A stretch of 21,055 nt of DNA from a virus. Positions 6,415-14,580 of the stretch are shown here, piece after piece (position 1 is the first letter of the stretch; each line of letters starts with the position of its first letter). The translations under genes were made by a program, and so were the position numbers. Under the pieces are notes generated by a model, which worked only from the letters and a program-made list of their open reading frames with translations, made no database searches and was not told where the DNA came from. The stretch lies in IMG/VR virus record IMGVR_UViG_3300025646_008632, positions 1 to 21,055 of that record. One strand, written 5' to 3'.

Positions 6415-7662
6415 ATGATTGATGTAACTAATAGCTCTTCTTGGATATATAGTCTTTATTCTAATAGCGAAGATAGATTACTAAGAGACAGTCTCTTTTC
6501 GGAACTAAGAAAAAAAAATCAACTCATCTATTATGAACCATACACTTTTCCTAAGGCGAACGTAGATTTTGGTTCTGGATTCCATGCTGTAGTAAACTAT
6601 GAAGATGTGGAAGCTGTAAGTCGAAATCCATCATTGTTCTCCTCGGCTAAAGGTACCAATATACCAAACTTACCTTTAGATGTTTCTAGATTCTTTGGCT
6701 CCATGGTAAATATGGATGACCCTGAACACTTCAAAATGAGAGCAATAATATCTAAGGCATTTACACCAAAATCTATAACTCTAACAGAAGAAAATGTAAA
6801 ACTAAAAGTTCAGCAAGTTATTGGGGAAATGGTAGAAAATAATCCATCTGGTAAGTGTGACTTTGTTAAGAATTTTTCATCTAGAATTCCAATGGAGTTT
6901 ATTTGTGAAATGATGGACATACCAACTCAAGATGTAGCTGAACTTAATGACTATACAAATAGGGTAGCTGGACAAATGGACCCTGATTTTGAAATGACAT
7001 TTGATAATATTATTGAGTCGGCATACGGCGTTTTCGAATATGCGAAGCGCTTTGCAGAACTCAAACTAAAAGATCCTGGCGAAGATCTAACCAGTGCAAT
7101 ACTGCATGCAGAGGTTGATGGAGAAAGAATTTCCCTTGATGATTTCTGTTCATTTTTTCTATTACTGGTAATGGCCGGAGGTGAGACTACTAAGAATGTT
7201 ATTAGTCATGGTCTTGATTTTTTAACAAAAAACCCTGAGCAGAGAGAAGATTGGTTTAATAATTTTGAAGACTTAAGTAAGTCGGCAATTGAAGAATTGG
7301 CTAGGTATAGTACTCCAGTTATACACTTTAGAAGAACTGTAACAGAAGATTGTGTATTAAAAAATACTCAATTAAAAAAGGGTGATAAGGTAGTTATGTA
7401 TTACCTTTCTGCTAATATGGATGAAAATTATTTTCATAACCCTATGAAGTTTGATGTAAGAAGAAGTTTTGAAAATAGGCAGTTTTCTTTTGGTGCAGGT
7501 GGTCCACATTTCTGCCTCGGTGCAAATTTAGCCAGAAGACAGATATATCATTCTTTCAATGAATTACGTAAACAGCTCCCTGAAATTTGTTCAGTAGAAG
7601 AACCTTCATATCTAAGAAGTGAATGGGTGAATGGTATAAAATCTCTAAACTGCGAGTGGTAA
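6415..7662 (+). CDS. Cytochrome P450 monooxygenase, complete
   Basis: A 415-residue soluble bacterial-type P450, of normal length (about 400). Motifs are all in place: MDDPEHFKMR (100-109) before the C-helix; the I-helix oxygen-activation motif AGGETT (254-259); ExxR of the K-helix (E294-R297) followed by a PVIHFRRT segment; and the haem-binding loop FSFGAGGPHFCLG (357-369), with C367 as the thiolate ligand. The loop GGPHFCLGANLAR resembles bacterial P450s of the CYP125/CYP142 type that act on sterols or other lipids, but that is too little to fix a substrate. P450s of this class need ferredoxin and a reductase, and neither is encoded in the window. There is no clear Shine-Dalgarno before ATG 6415. 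P450 genes are rare in phages. Confidence 0.95.
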   Translation: MIDVTNSSSWIYSLYSNSEDRLLRDSLFSELRKKNQLIYYEPYTFPKANVDFGSGFHAVVNYEDVEAVSRNPSLFSSAKGTNIPNLPLDVSRFFGSMVNMDDPEHFKMRAIISKAFTPKSITLTEENVKLKVQQVIGEMVENNPSGKCDFVKNFSSRIPMEFICEMMDIPTQDVAELNDYTNRVAGQMDPDFEMTFDNIIESAYGVFEYAKRFAELKLKDPGEDLTSAILHAEVDGERISLDDFCSFFLLLVMAGGETTKNVISHGLDFLTKNPEQREDWFNNFEDLSKSAIEELARYSTPVIHFRRTVTEDCVLKNTQLKKGDKVVMYYLSANMDENYFHNPMKFDVRRSFENRQFSFGAGGPHFCLGANLARRQIYHSFNELRKQLPEICSVEEPSYLRSEWVNGIKSLNCEW

Positions 7663-7674
7663 TTTTTGTAGTAT

Positions 7675-7685
7675 TATGCTATAAT
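7675..7685 (+). promoter_or_regulatory. Second copy of the extended -10 promoter motif
   Basis: TATGCTATAAT, identical to 268-278, lies in the 47-base gap after the P450 and 24 bases before the GTG of the next oxygenase. The predicted start at about 7692 leaves an 18-base leader containing AGAGG. No good -35 is visible. The exact 11-base identity in two of the few intergenic gaps supports a shared promoter class. Confidence 0.55.
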
Positions 7686-7709
7686 TTTGTTAAATAGAAA
7701 GAGGTCACA

Positions 7710-8825
7710 GTGTCTAATAATGTTCTAGAGGATCAAGTTCATGATCCCACAAGCGAAAATGAAGTTGGCAGAAGATATGTCGCTAGTTCAGCTTTTCCTG
7801 ATACACCAAAGCTGACGGATGAAGACATCAAAGAAATATCACAGTATCATGTTGAGGTAATTGGTCCTGGAATATTAGTTTTTCGTAACGTTCTCAAGTT
7901 TGATAGAGATCCAGTATTCGATTATCTAGATGAAATGGCTTCAATTTCTCACCATCACAGATGGGAGTACATTGAGGCTGAAGACGGTGAAAAATATGGT
8001 ATTAACGAAGATGGATTTAGGTATAGGCCAGAAGACATACCTGCTACACCCGTACGGATTCTTCATCCAATACACGATCAGACCCCAGATGTTGTGCGCG
8101 ACTTCTTTTTTGGCATGGAAGAAACCATATATAAATGCCTGATTAGGTATACAGACTACTACCCACTGATAGTAGGTTGCTTATGGTGGAGAAATCGTGG
8201 CCACATACTTAGATACGAAGGTGAAGGGGTTTTGGGTGCTCACTGTGATAACGACACCAACTACAAGGTTACCGAAGGTGTACGGTACATGCCGCGAGGA
8301 CAGATGGCAGCAAGACAAACTTGTGGAGCATTAGTTTACCTAAATGATTGTGTTGACACAGAGCAAGAGATGGATGGAAGAAATACATTTATGGGCGGAC
8401 ATCTACGATTCTTCCATCTGGACGTGGATTATAAACCTCAAAAGGGTGATATAGTATTTTTTCCAACTAATTATATGGCCTCCCACGAGGTTGATAGAAT
8501 GACTGGTGGAGTGAGATATAGTTATTTATCATTTTTTGGTCAGGGTTCCGGGCACGCCGAAGCAAACATTCAAATTGTTGAGCCGCAAGACTCAATCCAG
8601 TGGTGTCCCGCTATGTGGATGAACTCAATATACGATGACTACGAAAGATACTGTAAATCAGAACACTCAAGATTTACCACTGGAGAGGAAACCAATATAG
8701 GTATAAATCCAGTTTATCAGGGTAGATGCGTTGCTCAGTACGGTGAGACACACCAGGCAGAGAGTTTAAATATAGAGGATGCAGCTAATTGCGGTACTGA
8801 CCCGGTAATAATAGAAGAGGGTTAA
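7710..8825 (+). CDS. Fe(II)/2-oxoglutarate-dependent oxygenase, paralog array copy 1
   Basis: A 371-residue 2OG oxygenase, the longest of four tandem relatives. Iron ligands are H178-C-D180 and H259, with R269 (G-V-R-Y) for 2-oxoglutarate. Features shared with the next three genes are a GxGIxxF start of the domain (52-58), a YGINEDGFRY segment, a YYP...CLWW...GH motif (150-165) just before the iron site, and KGDIVFFPTNYMASHEV leading to the distal His. It alone has about 45 extra N-terminal and 80 extra C-terminal residues. It starts at GTG 7710 with AGAGG upstream, behind its own putative promoter. Substrate unknown. Confidence 0.88.
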   Translation: MSNNVLEDQVHDPTSENEVGRRYVASSAFPDTPKLTDEDIKEISQYHVEVIGPGILVFRNVLKFDRDPVFDYLDEMASISHHHRWEYIEAEDGEKYGINEDGFRYRPEDIPATPVRILHPIHDQTPDVVRDFFFGMEETIYKCLIRYTDYYPLIVGCLWWRNRGHILRYEGEGVLGAHCDNDTNYKVTEGVRYMPRGQMAARQTCGALVYLNDCVDTEQEMDGRNTFMGGHLRFFHLDVDYKPQKGDIVFFPTNYMASHEVDRMTGGVRYSYLSFFGQGSGHAEANIQIVEPQDSIQWCPAMWMNSIYDDYERYCKSEHSRFTTGEETNIGINPVYQGRCVAQYGETHQAESLNIEDAANCGTDPVIIEEG

Positions 8826-8828
8826 TTC

Positions 8829-9716
8829 ATGTTACCATTTGGTGCAGAGCCATTAGGTAGTGGTATAGTTTTATTTAAAAATAAAATCAATGTACCCGAT
8901 GAACTAACATCCTTCCTATATTCTCTTAAGGAAGAGTCTAAGGTAAAGCATTACTCTTATGTATGTGATGAAAATGGCAATCAAATATATGCGACTAACA
9001 AGAGTGGTCATAGGTTTAAGCTTGAAGATATAGACAAAAACTGTAGTAGAATAACAGATTTCTATGATTCTTGCACGCAAGACTGGCAGTCAGACTTTTT
9101 TAGGAGCTGCGAAAAGGCAATATACCAGTCAATGATCGAGTACGCATCGATGTACCCAATGGTGCTACCGTGTCTGTGGTGGAAAACCCATGGTCACGTT
9201 TTAGCGTACGGGCCAGGTTCAGATCTAGGTCTACATTGCGACAATGATATTAACTTCTCTCCTGGTTTTGAGCCAGACTTTCAGCTTGGTATACGTCATG
9301 TGCTGGCTGCAATAACATACTTTAACTCCTCAAAAGACACGGTAGATGACGATAACTTTGTCGGTGGAAAAATAACCTTCCCTTATGCTGGTGTAACATA
9401 TACTCCTGAAAAGGGAGACATTTTAATGTTTCCTGGAAACTACATGTGTGCTCATCAGGTAGATGAAGTATCTGCTGGTAACAGGTATGCATTTTTAGAA
9501 TATTTTGGTCAAGGATCCTCTGATCAGGATAGGGGAGTAAATATTTCATACCCCAGTCCCAATACAACTAGTGGTCAAACCTGGATGCCAGATTTATTTG
9601 AGGATTACAGAAAATATGTGATACAATATTATGGTGAAAGTTACGATGAACACAAACTACTTCCCGTTAATAGGGTATTTCATAGTTCAAACACAAAAAA
9701 AGAGGTGGCTAATTGA
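8829..9716 (+). CDS. Fe(II)/2-oxoglutarate-dependent oxygenase, paralog array copy 2
   Basis: A 295-residue 2OG oxygenase homologous along its whole length to its neighbours on both sides. H136-C-D138 and H209 bind iron, and R219 (G-N-R-Y) is the 2-oxoglutarate site. The N-terminal region carries GSGIVLFKN (10-18) and NKSGHRFKLED (57-67). The CLWW...GH motif precedes the iron site, and EYFGQGS ends the core as in copy 1 (FFGQGS). It begins three bases after the preceding stop with GAGG upstream. Closest to copy 1 by eye. Substrate unknown. Confidence 0.88.
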   Translation: MLPFGAEPLGSGIVLFKNKINVPDELTSFLYSLKEESKVKHYSYVCDENGNQIYATNKSGHRFKLEDIDKNCSRITDFYDSCTQDWQSDFFRSCEKAIYQSMIEYASMYPMVLPCLWWKTHGHVLAYGPGSDLGLHCDNDINFSPGFEPDFQLGIRHVLAAITYFNSSKDTVDDDNFVGGKITFPYAGVTYTPEKGDILMFPGNYMCAHQVDEVSAGNRYAFLEYFGQGSSDQDRGVNISYPSPNTTSGQTWMPDLFEDYRKYVIQYYGESYDEHKLLPVNRVFHSSNTKKEVAN

Positions 9717-10594
9717 TTTTCAATGATGTAGACGGCGAACATCTTGGTGGTGGCGTAGTTATCTTTCGTAATGCCGTAAGCTATGACTTTGATTGGACTT
9801 ATGAAATCTTTTGTAGAGCCCTTGATGAAGAGCACGCCGACATGTATACTTTAACTAATGACCCTGAAACGGGTGATGAAATATACCTAAATAAAAGTGG
9901 GTATCTATTCAGCAAGGAGTCTGTAGACTCAATGCCCAGAAGAGCATCTATGATGCACCAGGATGGTAGAGAGGAAGTTCATACTCTATTCGATTTCTTA
10001 GAGAACTCAAAAGATAAATACCTATTAAAATACTTTGAGATGTTTCCCTTGGCATATAACTGCGTATGGTGGAAGGTTAAGGGCCATGTAGTGTCCTATA
10101 AAGAGGGGGTTTACCTGGGTAGTCACTCAGATATAAGCGCTGAGTATATCTATGGTGTCCACCAGACAACCAATGAGTTAGCCCTAAGAAATGTTGTTTC
10201 CTGTATAGTCTACGTTAACTCTTCTGTGGATTCGGAGGATGAATTAGATGGAAATAATTTCACTGATGGTCATCACTATTTTAATTATTTAGATATCGAC
10301 TACAAGCCAAAAGCTGGAGACATAATGATGTTTCCATCCAATTACGTCGCAGCCCATGAAGTTAAACCAGTTGGAAAGGGGCATAGGGTTAGCTATCTTG
10401 GCTGGTATAGTCAGGGAACTCCTAATCCAAGTGTTTATGAGGCTGTGTGCGATCCATTAAAAGAGCCAGAGCTAGGTAAGATTAGTACAAACGTTTACCT
10501 TCCAACGCTCAGAGAAGATTATAGATCCTATTTAATTTCTAAGGGATATGATGAATCTTCAGATCAGTTTAAGGTTACCAATTTAAATACGTGA
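9713..10594 (+). CDS. Fe(II)/2-oxoglutarate-dependent oxygenase, paralog array copy 3
   Basis: A 293-residue member of the tandem family with H138-S-D140 and H215 as iron ligands and R225 (G-H-R-V) as 2-oxoglutarate ligand. It shares GGGVVIFRN (12-20), LNKSGYLF (59-66), NCVWW...GH (116-125) and KAGDIMMFPSNYVAAHEV (200-217). It must start at TTG 9713, because no in-frame ATG or GTG lies near. AGAGGTGG at 9701-9708 is well placed, and the start overlaps the upstream stop (TTGA), so reinitiation is likely. The middle of the iron motif is Ser rather than Cys as in copies 1, 2 and 4. Confidence 0.87.
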   Translation: MIFNDVDGEHLGGGVVIFRNAVSYDFDWTYEIFCRALDEEHADMYTLTNDPETGDEIYLNKSGYLFSKESVDSMPRRASMMHQDGREEVHTLFDFLENSKDKYLLKYFEMFPLAYNCVWWKVKGHVVSYKEGVYLGSHSDISAEYIYGVHQTTNELALRNVVSCIVYVNSSVDSEDELDGNNFTDGHHYFNYLDIDYKPKAGDIMMFPSNYVAAHEVKPVGKGHRVSYLGWYSQGTPNPSVYEAVCDPLKEPELGKISTNVYLPTLREDYRSYLISKGYDESSDQFKVTNLNT

Positions 10595-10603
10595 GGTAAA
10601 GAA

Positions 10604-11383
10604 ATGAAATCAAAACATTTGGGTATGGGCGTGGTTCTCTGTGAGAATGTAATAGATATAGATAATGATCTTGTAAACGAATACACAGCCTGGCTTAAAA
10701 AAAACGAAGAAGACTCTTTTACTTATTACGAAGAAGATGGCGTAAGATATGCGAGAAATAAAACAGGTTTTAAGTTTAAATTAGATGATGTCAGTCTTGC
10801 GCCCCAAAGATTTCTTGATCTTGAAGGTAAAGAGGTTGATAGAGATCCTAAGCCAGAGTGGTTAGACTTTGTTCAGCAGTGCGAAGACGCTATATATACT
10901 GCTCTAGTTGAATACTGTAAGTATTTTCCAGACGCAGCTACAACTGCTTGGTGGAGACCTAGAGGTCACATAGCTGGATATGAAAACGGCCAAAATATTG
11001 GGGCACACTGTGATGATCAAATTCCTTGGGAGTGGAATAGTAGACCACAAAGCCAAGTATCAATGCATAACAGCACTAGTACAAACCTGTATTTAAACAC
11101 CTGCGGGAAAGATTATGAGGGTGGGGAAATCAACTTTCCTTCAATACCCTACTCATATGAGCCTAAGGCGGGCGATGTGATTATGTATCCGTCTAATTAC
11201 ATAGGTAGACATCAAGTGTTTCCTGTTACTTCTGGTAATAGATATGCGTTTTTAACAATGGCGTGCTATGGAGTTGATTTTAGCAATGAACAAGAAATTA
11301 TCGGCATGGAGAATCCCTACAAAATATGGATGCCCAATCTCATAAGAGACTCTATGGAAGGTGGTGTTAATGAAAGTTTATGA
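10604..11383 (+). CDS. Fe(II)/2-oxoglutarate-dependent oxygenase, paralog array copy 4
   Basis: A 259-residue, shortest member of the tandem family. H135-C-D137 and H203 form the iron site and R213 (G-N-R-Y) the 2-oxoglutarate site. The shared landmarks are GMGVVLCEN (7-15), RNKTGFKFKLDD (51-62), TAWW...GH (114-122), YEGGEINFP (171-179) and KAGDVIMYPSNYIGRHQV. The C-terminal extension of copies 1-3 is reduced. GAGG precedes ATG 10604, nine bases after the previous stop. Its end overlaps the next gene by 14 bases. Substrate unknown. Confidence 0.88.
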   Translation: MKSKHLGMGVVLCENVIDIDNDLVNEYTAWLKKNEEDSFTYYEEDGVRYARNKTGFKFKLDDVSLAPQRFLDLEGKEVDRDPKPEWLDFVQQCEDAIYTALVEYCKYFPDAATTAWWRPRGHIAGYENGQNIGAHCDDQIPWEWNSRPQSQVSMHNSTSTNLYLNTCGKDYEGGEINFPSIPYSYEPKAGDVIMYPSNYIGRHQVFPVTSGNRYAFLTMACYGVDFSNEQEIIGMENPYKIWMPNLIRDSMEGGVNESL

Positions 11384-12191
11384 TACACTGTCGCAGGATG
11401 ACATTGCGTCTAATATAGAAATATACAAAGATGATCTCCTAAATGAAAAAGTGCTATTTTTCAACACCGTAGAGTTGAGTCACGAAGAAATAGCAGATTT
11501 TTTGCCTCTACTAGATCAACAATGCACAGATCGTAGGGTGGAGTATTTGAATAATCAGCAGCATGAGGGGTTATTGAGAGCACCTTCTTCCATAACTGTA
11601 GATGAACAAGAAGATTTTGTTTTTAGGAACTGGCACTGTGACAATTCCTTAGCCGAGAATCCTCATTGTCAAATTCCAGTAATTATCTCTATGAGAATGG
11701 ACACTTTAAAGTGCGATAGGGATTTGAGTAAAACCCTTTTTGTAGATACAAAAAAGATGCTAGATAATGCTCCAAGAGATTTAGTGGACTGGATGAAAGG
11801 AACATATTTTATAGATTTAATGGGTTATGAAAATGAAGGTAAAATACCGTATGTTTCCAATGATGATTTAGTTAAGCCACTTAGAGCTTTCCCATCAATT
11901 ATGACACATGAGGTAACTGGTTTTAATCATTTCGTTTTAATGAGTCAGAAATATTCTTTTTTTCCTGAAAATAAAACTATGGAAGATAAATATAGGCTTT
12001 ATGTTAAAGATTATTTGAGTGATTATAATAACATGGACATCATCACATGGAATGAGGGATCTCTAGTTGTTTGGGACAACAGAAGTGTTATACATTCTTT
12101 TCAAGCAGGGTGGCAGGATGATGAAAGAATCTTTACAAGATATCAGTTTGGCTTTACGTTACCCTTCTATAGGCCAGAGGAGAGCATGTGA
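11370..12191 (+). CDS. TauD/TfdA-like Fe(II)/2-oxoglutarate dioxygenase
   Basis: A 273-residue protein of the TauD/TfdA/clavaminate-synthase branch. H89-C-D91 (RNWHCDNS) and H242 (VIHSFQAG) are the iron ligands, and R257, fifteen residues after H242 as in TauD, is the 2-oxoglutarate ligand. The GSLVVWDNRSVIH motif (230-242) is characteristic of this branch. ATG 11370 is preferred over in-frame GTGs at 11361 and 11364 because GGAAGGTGG at 11355-11363 then serves as ribosome-binding site. It belongs to a different branch from the four preceding genes. Members hydroxylate taurine, small acids, amino acids or natural products, so the substrate is open. Confidence 0.87.
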   Translation: MKVYDTLSQDDIASNIEIYKDDLLNEKVLFFNTVELSHEEIADFLPLLDQQCTDRRVEYLNNQQHEGLLRAPSSITVDEQEDFVFRNWHCDNSLAENPHCQIPVIISMRMDTLKCDRDLSKTLFVDTKKMLDNAPRDLVDWMKGTYFIDLMGYENEGKIPYVSNDDLVKPLRAFPSIMTHEVTGFNHFVLMSQKYSFFPENKTMEDKYRLYVKDYLSDYNNMDIITWNEGSLVVWDNRSVIHSFQAGWQDDERIFTRYQFGFTLPFYRPEESM

Positions 12192-13063
12192 AAAATTATT
12201 TAGGTTTAGATATACCAGAGTACAGAGTTACTTTAGATGATGCTCTTAGCAGCATAGACTTCTATGCAGAAGAGTTTACGAAAAATGGAATCTTAATATT
12301 TAAAGAAATGAATCTAACAGAAGATGATCAACTACTACTTCTAAGCACTCTGGGTGATATTTTAGGATGGTTTCCTAATAGTCAAAACAAATTTCATGGT
12401 AAGTATATAGAGGATCATACTGAGTTATTGAATAAATATAAATCATCAGGCCAGCCTAATACTCCTGATGAAATTATTTTAGCATACCATTTAGAGTGCA
12501 CAAACTACGAGGTTCCACAGGTTGCTTCGGCGTGGAATATGACAAAGTTTGATTGCGATAGTTATTCTGGAAAAACTTCTTTTATAGATTCTAGAATTGT
12601 GTTTAATAAATTAACCAATAAAGAAATATCATTCCTATATAATTGTTTAATTGCTCATATCCATAGTGGCGTGATAGAAGAAGGTAAATTTATACATCCG
12701 CATGAAGCAATTTCTAAGCACCCCCTTTATGACTATGACTGTCTTCGCATCGACGCAAAAGGTCCTAAGTATCAAAAGCTTCATAAGTTTAAGGGTAAAG
12801 ACCCAGGTACTATAAATAATATAAGATATAAAAGACTTGTATATAAAATACACGATACCATTAAGGAGTTGTCTAATTCGGAATGCTACTGGCATAGCTG
12901 GTCTAAGGGGGATGTAGTTATTCCTGATCTAAATGTAATGTATCATGCAGTTAGAGGTGGCTTTACTTATGGTCAAAGAGAATTCGTTGGGTTTTGGGCT
13001 TTTCCTGAGAGCGAGAAGTCTATGCAGCAATTTGAAAACGACATGCATATATTGTGCAATTAA
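12188..13063 (+). CDS. TauD/TfdA-like dioxygenase with an HxE iron motif
   Basis: A 291-residue TauD/TfdA-branch protein. The first iron motif is H101-L-E103, with Glu in place of the usual Asp, and the distal His is H253 in GDVVIPDLNVMYHAVRGG. R264 is the likely 2-oxoglutarate ligand, eleven residues after H253. HxE triads are known in clavaminate synthase and in amino-acid oxygenases such as AsnO and VioC, so the enzyme is probably active. It starts at GTG 12188 in a GTGA overlap with the upstream gene, behind GAGGAGA. Pairing with the preceding TauD-like gene suggests successive oxidations, which is inference. Confidence 0.83.
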   Translation: MKNYLGLDIPEYRVTLDDALSSIDFYAEEFTKNGILIFKEMNLTEDDQLLLLSTLGDILGWFPNSQNKFHGKYIEDHTELLNKYKSSGQPNTPDEIILAYHLECTNYEVPQVASAWNMTKFDCDSYSGKTSFIDSRIVFNKLTNKEISFLYNCLIAHIHSGVIEEGKFIHPHEAISKHPLYDYDCLRIDAKGPKYQKLHKFKGKDPGTINNIRYKRLVYKIHDTIKELSNSECYWHSWSKGDVVIPDLNVMYHAVRGGFTYGQREFVGFWAFPESEKSMQQFENDMHILCN

Positions 13064-13076
13064 TTGAGGAGTATCC

Positions 13077-13760
13077 ATGATAGTTATAGATAACTTTATC
13101 AGAGATCAAGAGCTGATTTCTGATATAAAAAACGATGATAATTTTTTCCCTAAAGATATGGGCAGCATAGAAAACATTGGAGAGGTCAATAACTATTTTC
13201 ACGTAGAAGATGCAGATTGCTACGCACCATATATGTTTTGGGATGGTTGGTGGAAAAGTCCTGCAGATACTCTTAAGAAAAGAGTTGTTCAAGAAATATG
13301 GTCAAAGGATAACTTTCTTCCTTTTCCACTAGAAGAAGTATGTGGTTTTGAGTATTGGACTAGAACGTTTAAAGAAGGGCAATATCTCAGATTGCATGTA
13401 GACGAGGACACTTTTGCATATCAAAAAGATAAAACGTTTAACGCCCCTGCATATGGTTGTGTTTGGTATGGCTTTTCTCAGTCCGATAATCCGGGTTTCT
13501 TAGAGCTGCACGAAGGTGTGATTTCAGGTTACCCAGAAAATGCCCTTGAGTCAGAAAATATTGATCCATTAATATCTCCTCCAGAAAGAAGAGAGAGAAT
13601 AGCTCATAGGCCAAACAGGCTTATATGCTTCAATGCTGGTAGGCGCTTACATGAAGCTACACCAACAATGAGTGGCGTTAGGCAGGTTATGGTTGTGAAC
13701 GTATGGCACAAAAATAGTCCTCCAAGCGCCCTTATTTCTGGTGGATTTTATTATGAGTAA
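13077..13760 (+). CDS. Fe(II)/2-oxoglutarate-dependent oxygenase
   Basis: A 227-residue 2OG oxygenase unlike the tandem family in detail. H107-V-D109 (RLHVDED) and H192 (RRLHEATP) form the iron site and R202 (SGVRQV) the 2-oxoglutarate site. A long insert between them (about 135-180, Pro/Glu-rich) separates the strands. It has a consistent GAGGAG ribosome-binding site before ATG 13077 and follows the TauD-like gene by 13 bases. It is the tenth predicted 2OG oxygenase in the window and the last in this run. Substrate unknown. Confidence 0.85.
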   Translation: MIVIDNFIRDQELISDIKNDDNFFPKDMGSIENIGEVNNYFHVEDADCYAPYMFWDGWWKSPADTLKKRVVQEIWSKDNFLPFPLEEVCGFEYWTRTFKEGQYLRLHVDEDTFAYQKDKTFNAPAYGCVWYGFSQSDNPGFLELHEGVISGYPENALESENIDPLISPPERRERIAHRPNRLICFNAGRRLHEATPTMSGVRQVMVVNVWHKNSPPSALISGGFYYE

Positions 13761-13785
13761 ATATAGTTGAAGGATATGAGAAGAT

Positions 13786-14544
13786 ATGGAAAGATATTTT
13801 AGTTCAAATTTCTTAGTTAAAGAACAAGAGTGTAGCATAGGCGGCCTATGGGGTGGCTTATATCAGGCAAAATGCTTAGAGGCTTTAAGTTCGATAACAA
13901 GCTCTAAGGTGGTAACTCTTAATACGCAGATTGCAGATTCCTTAAAAAGTGGAAGTGAAGTCCAAGTAAATGTTGAGCAGATATATTCTGGTGGCGTAGA
14001 GCAATACCTTATAACATTCACAAGTGAATCTAAAGTAGTATCGACTACACAGGCCATATGTGGTTACAGTTTGTCTGATTACGATAAGCAGTTTAGCAAG
14101 ATGCCCGCCATGGAAGCGGTCGATGAGTGCAATGAGATGTTTTTCTTTGAATTGACACCAGAAACCGATATATTAAGAAGCTTTAAGACAAAATGGCCAT
14201 CAAAAAAACCTGATGGAGTAAAGGATAAATTATTCTGGGTAAAGTATTTGAATCAAGAAATTCCGCTTAGTCAACAATACTCTATTATATCAGATGTATC
14301 TTGTGCACTTCTCGGCATGCCGTTTAAGATGGGTGATTTGTCTTATTTGCTAAGTGTATCTAGTCATTATAATAGGGAGGTAGAAAGTGAGTGGTATTTA
14401 GCTTCAGTAGAATATATTTCTGCCAATGAAAATTTTCTTAATATGAGAACAAAACTTTATTCAAGTTGTGGAACTCTTGTCTGTACCTCTACTTCAACCT
14501 CTGTAATTACGACCAGTAGGCGCTTTGAGGATTCGGCTTCCTAA
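13786..14544 (+). CDS. Thioesterase-like protein, probable double hotdog fold
   Basis: A 252-residue protein resembling the acyl-CoA thioesterase-like (TesB/thioesterase superfamily) double hotdog. GGLWGGLYQAKCLEAL (19-34) matches the central-helix entry of the first hotdog. The strands VVTLNTQIADSLKSG and VQVNVEQIYSGGVEQYLITF follow. The second half repeats the plan, with a helix at ISDVSCALLGMPF (168-180), YLASVEYISA, and a final CGTLVCTSTS strand. D170 is at the position where such enzymes carry an active-site Asp. The likely role is hydrolysis or transfer of an acyl thioester. The assignment is from overall pattern, not a diagnostic motif. It follows the last oxygenase by 25 bases. Confidence 0.6.
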   Translation: MERYFSSNFLVKEQECSIGGLWGGLYQAKCLEALSSITSSKVVTLNTQIADSLKSGSEVQVNVEQIYSGGVEQYLITFTSESKVVSTTQAICGYSLSDYDKQFSKMPAMEAVDECNEMFFFELTPETDILRSFKTKWPSKKPDGVKDKLFWVKYLNQEIPLSQQYSIISDVSCALLGMPFKMGDLSYLLSVSSHYNREVESEWYLASVEYISANENFLNMRTKLYSSCGTLVCTSTSTSVITTSRRFEDSAS

Positions 14545-14580
14545 GTGCACCCGGTATGCCCAAGGCTAGTTTGGTAGTGT

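Noticed and set aside
285-13760. 2OG-dependent halogenase among the oxygenases
   Set aside because: Halogenases replace the Asp/Glu of the iron motif with Gly or Ala. All ten proteins keep HxD or HxE.
14545-14580. tRNA or small-RNA remnant in the G/C-richer gap before the SGNH-like gene
   Set aside because: It is only 36 bases, with no cloverleaf arms or conserved T-loop, so nothing can be supported.
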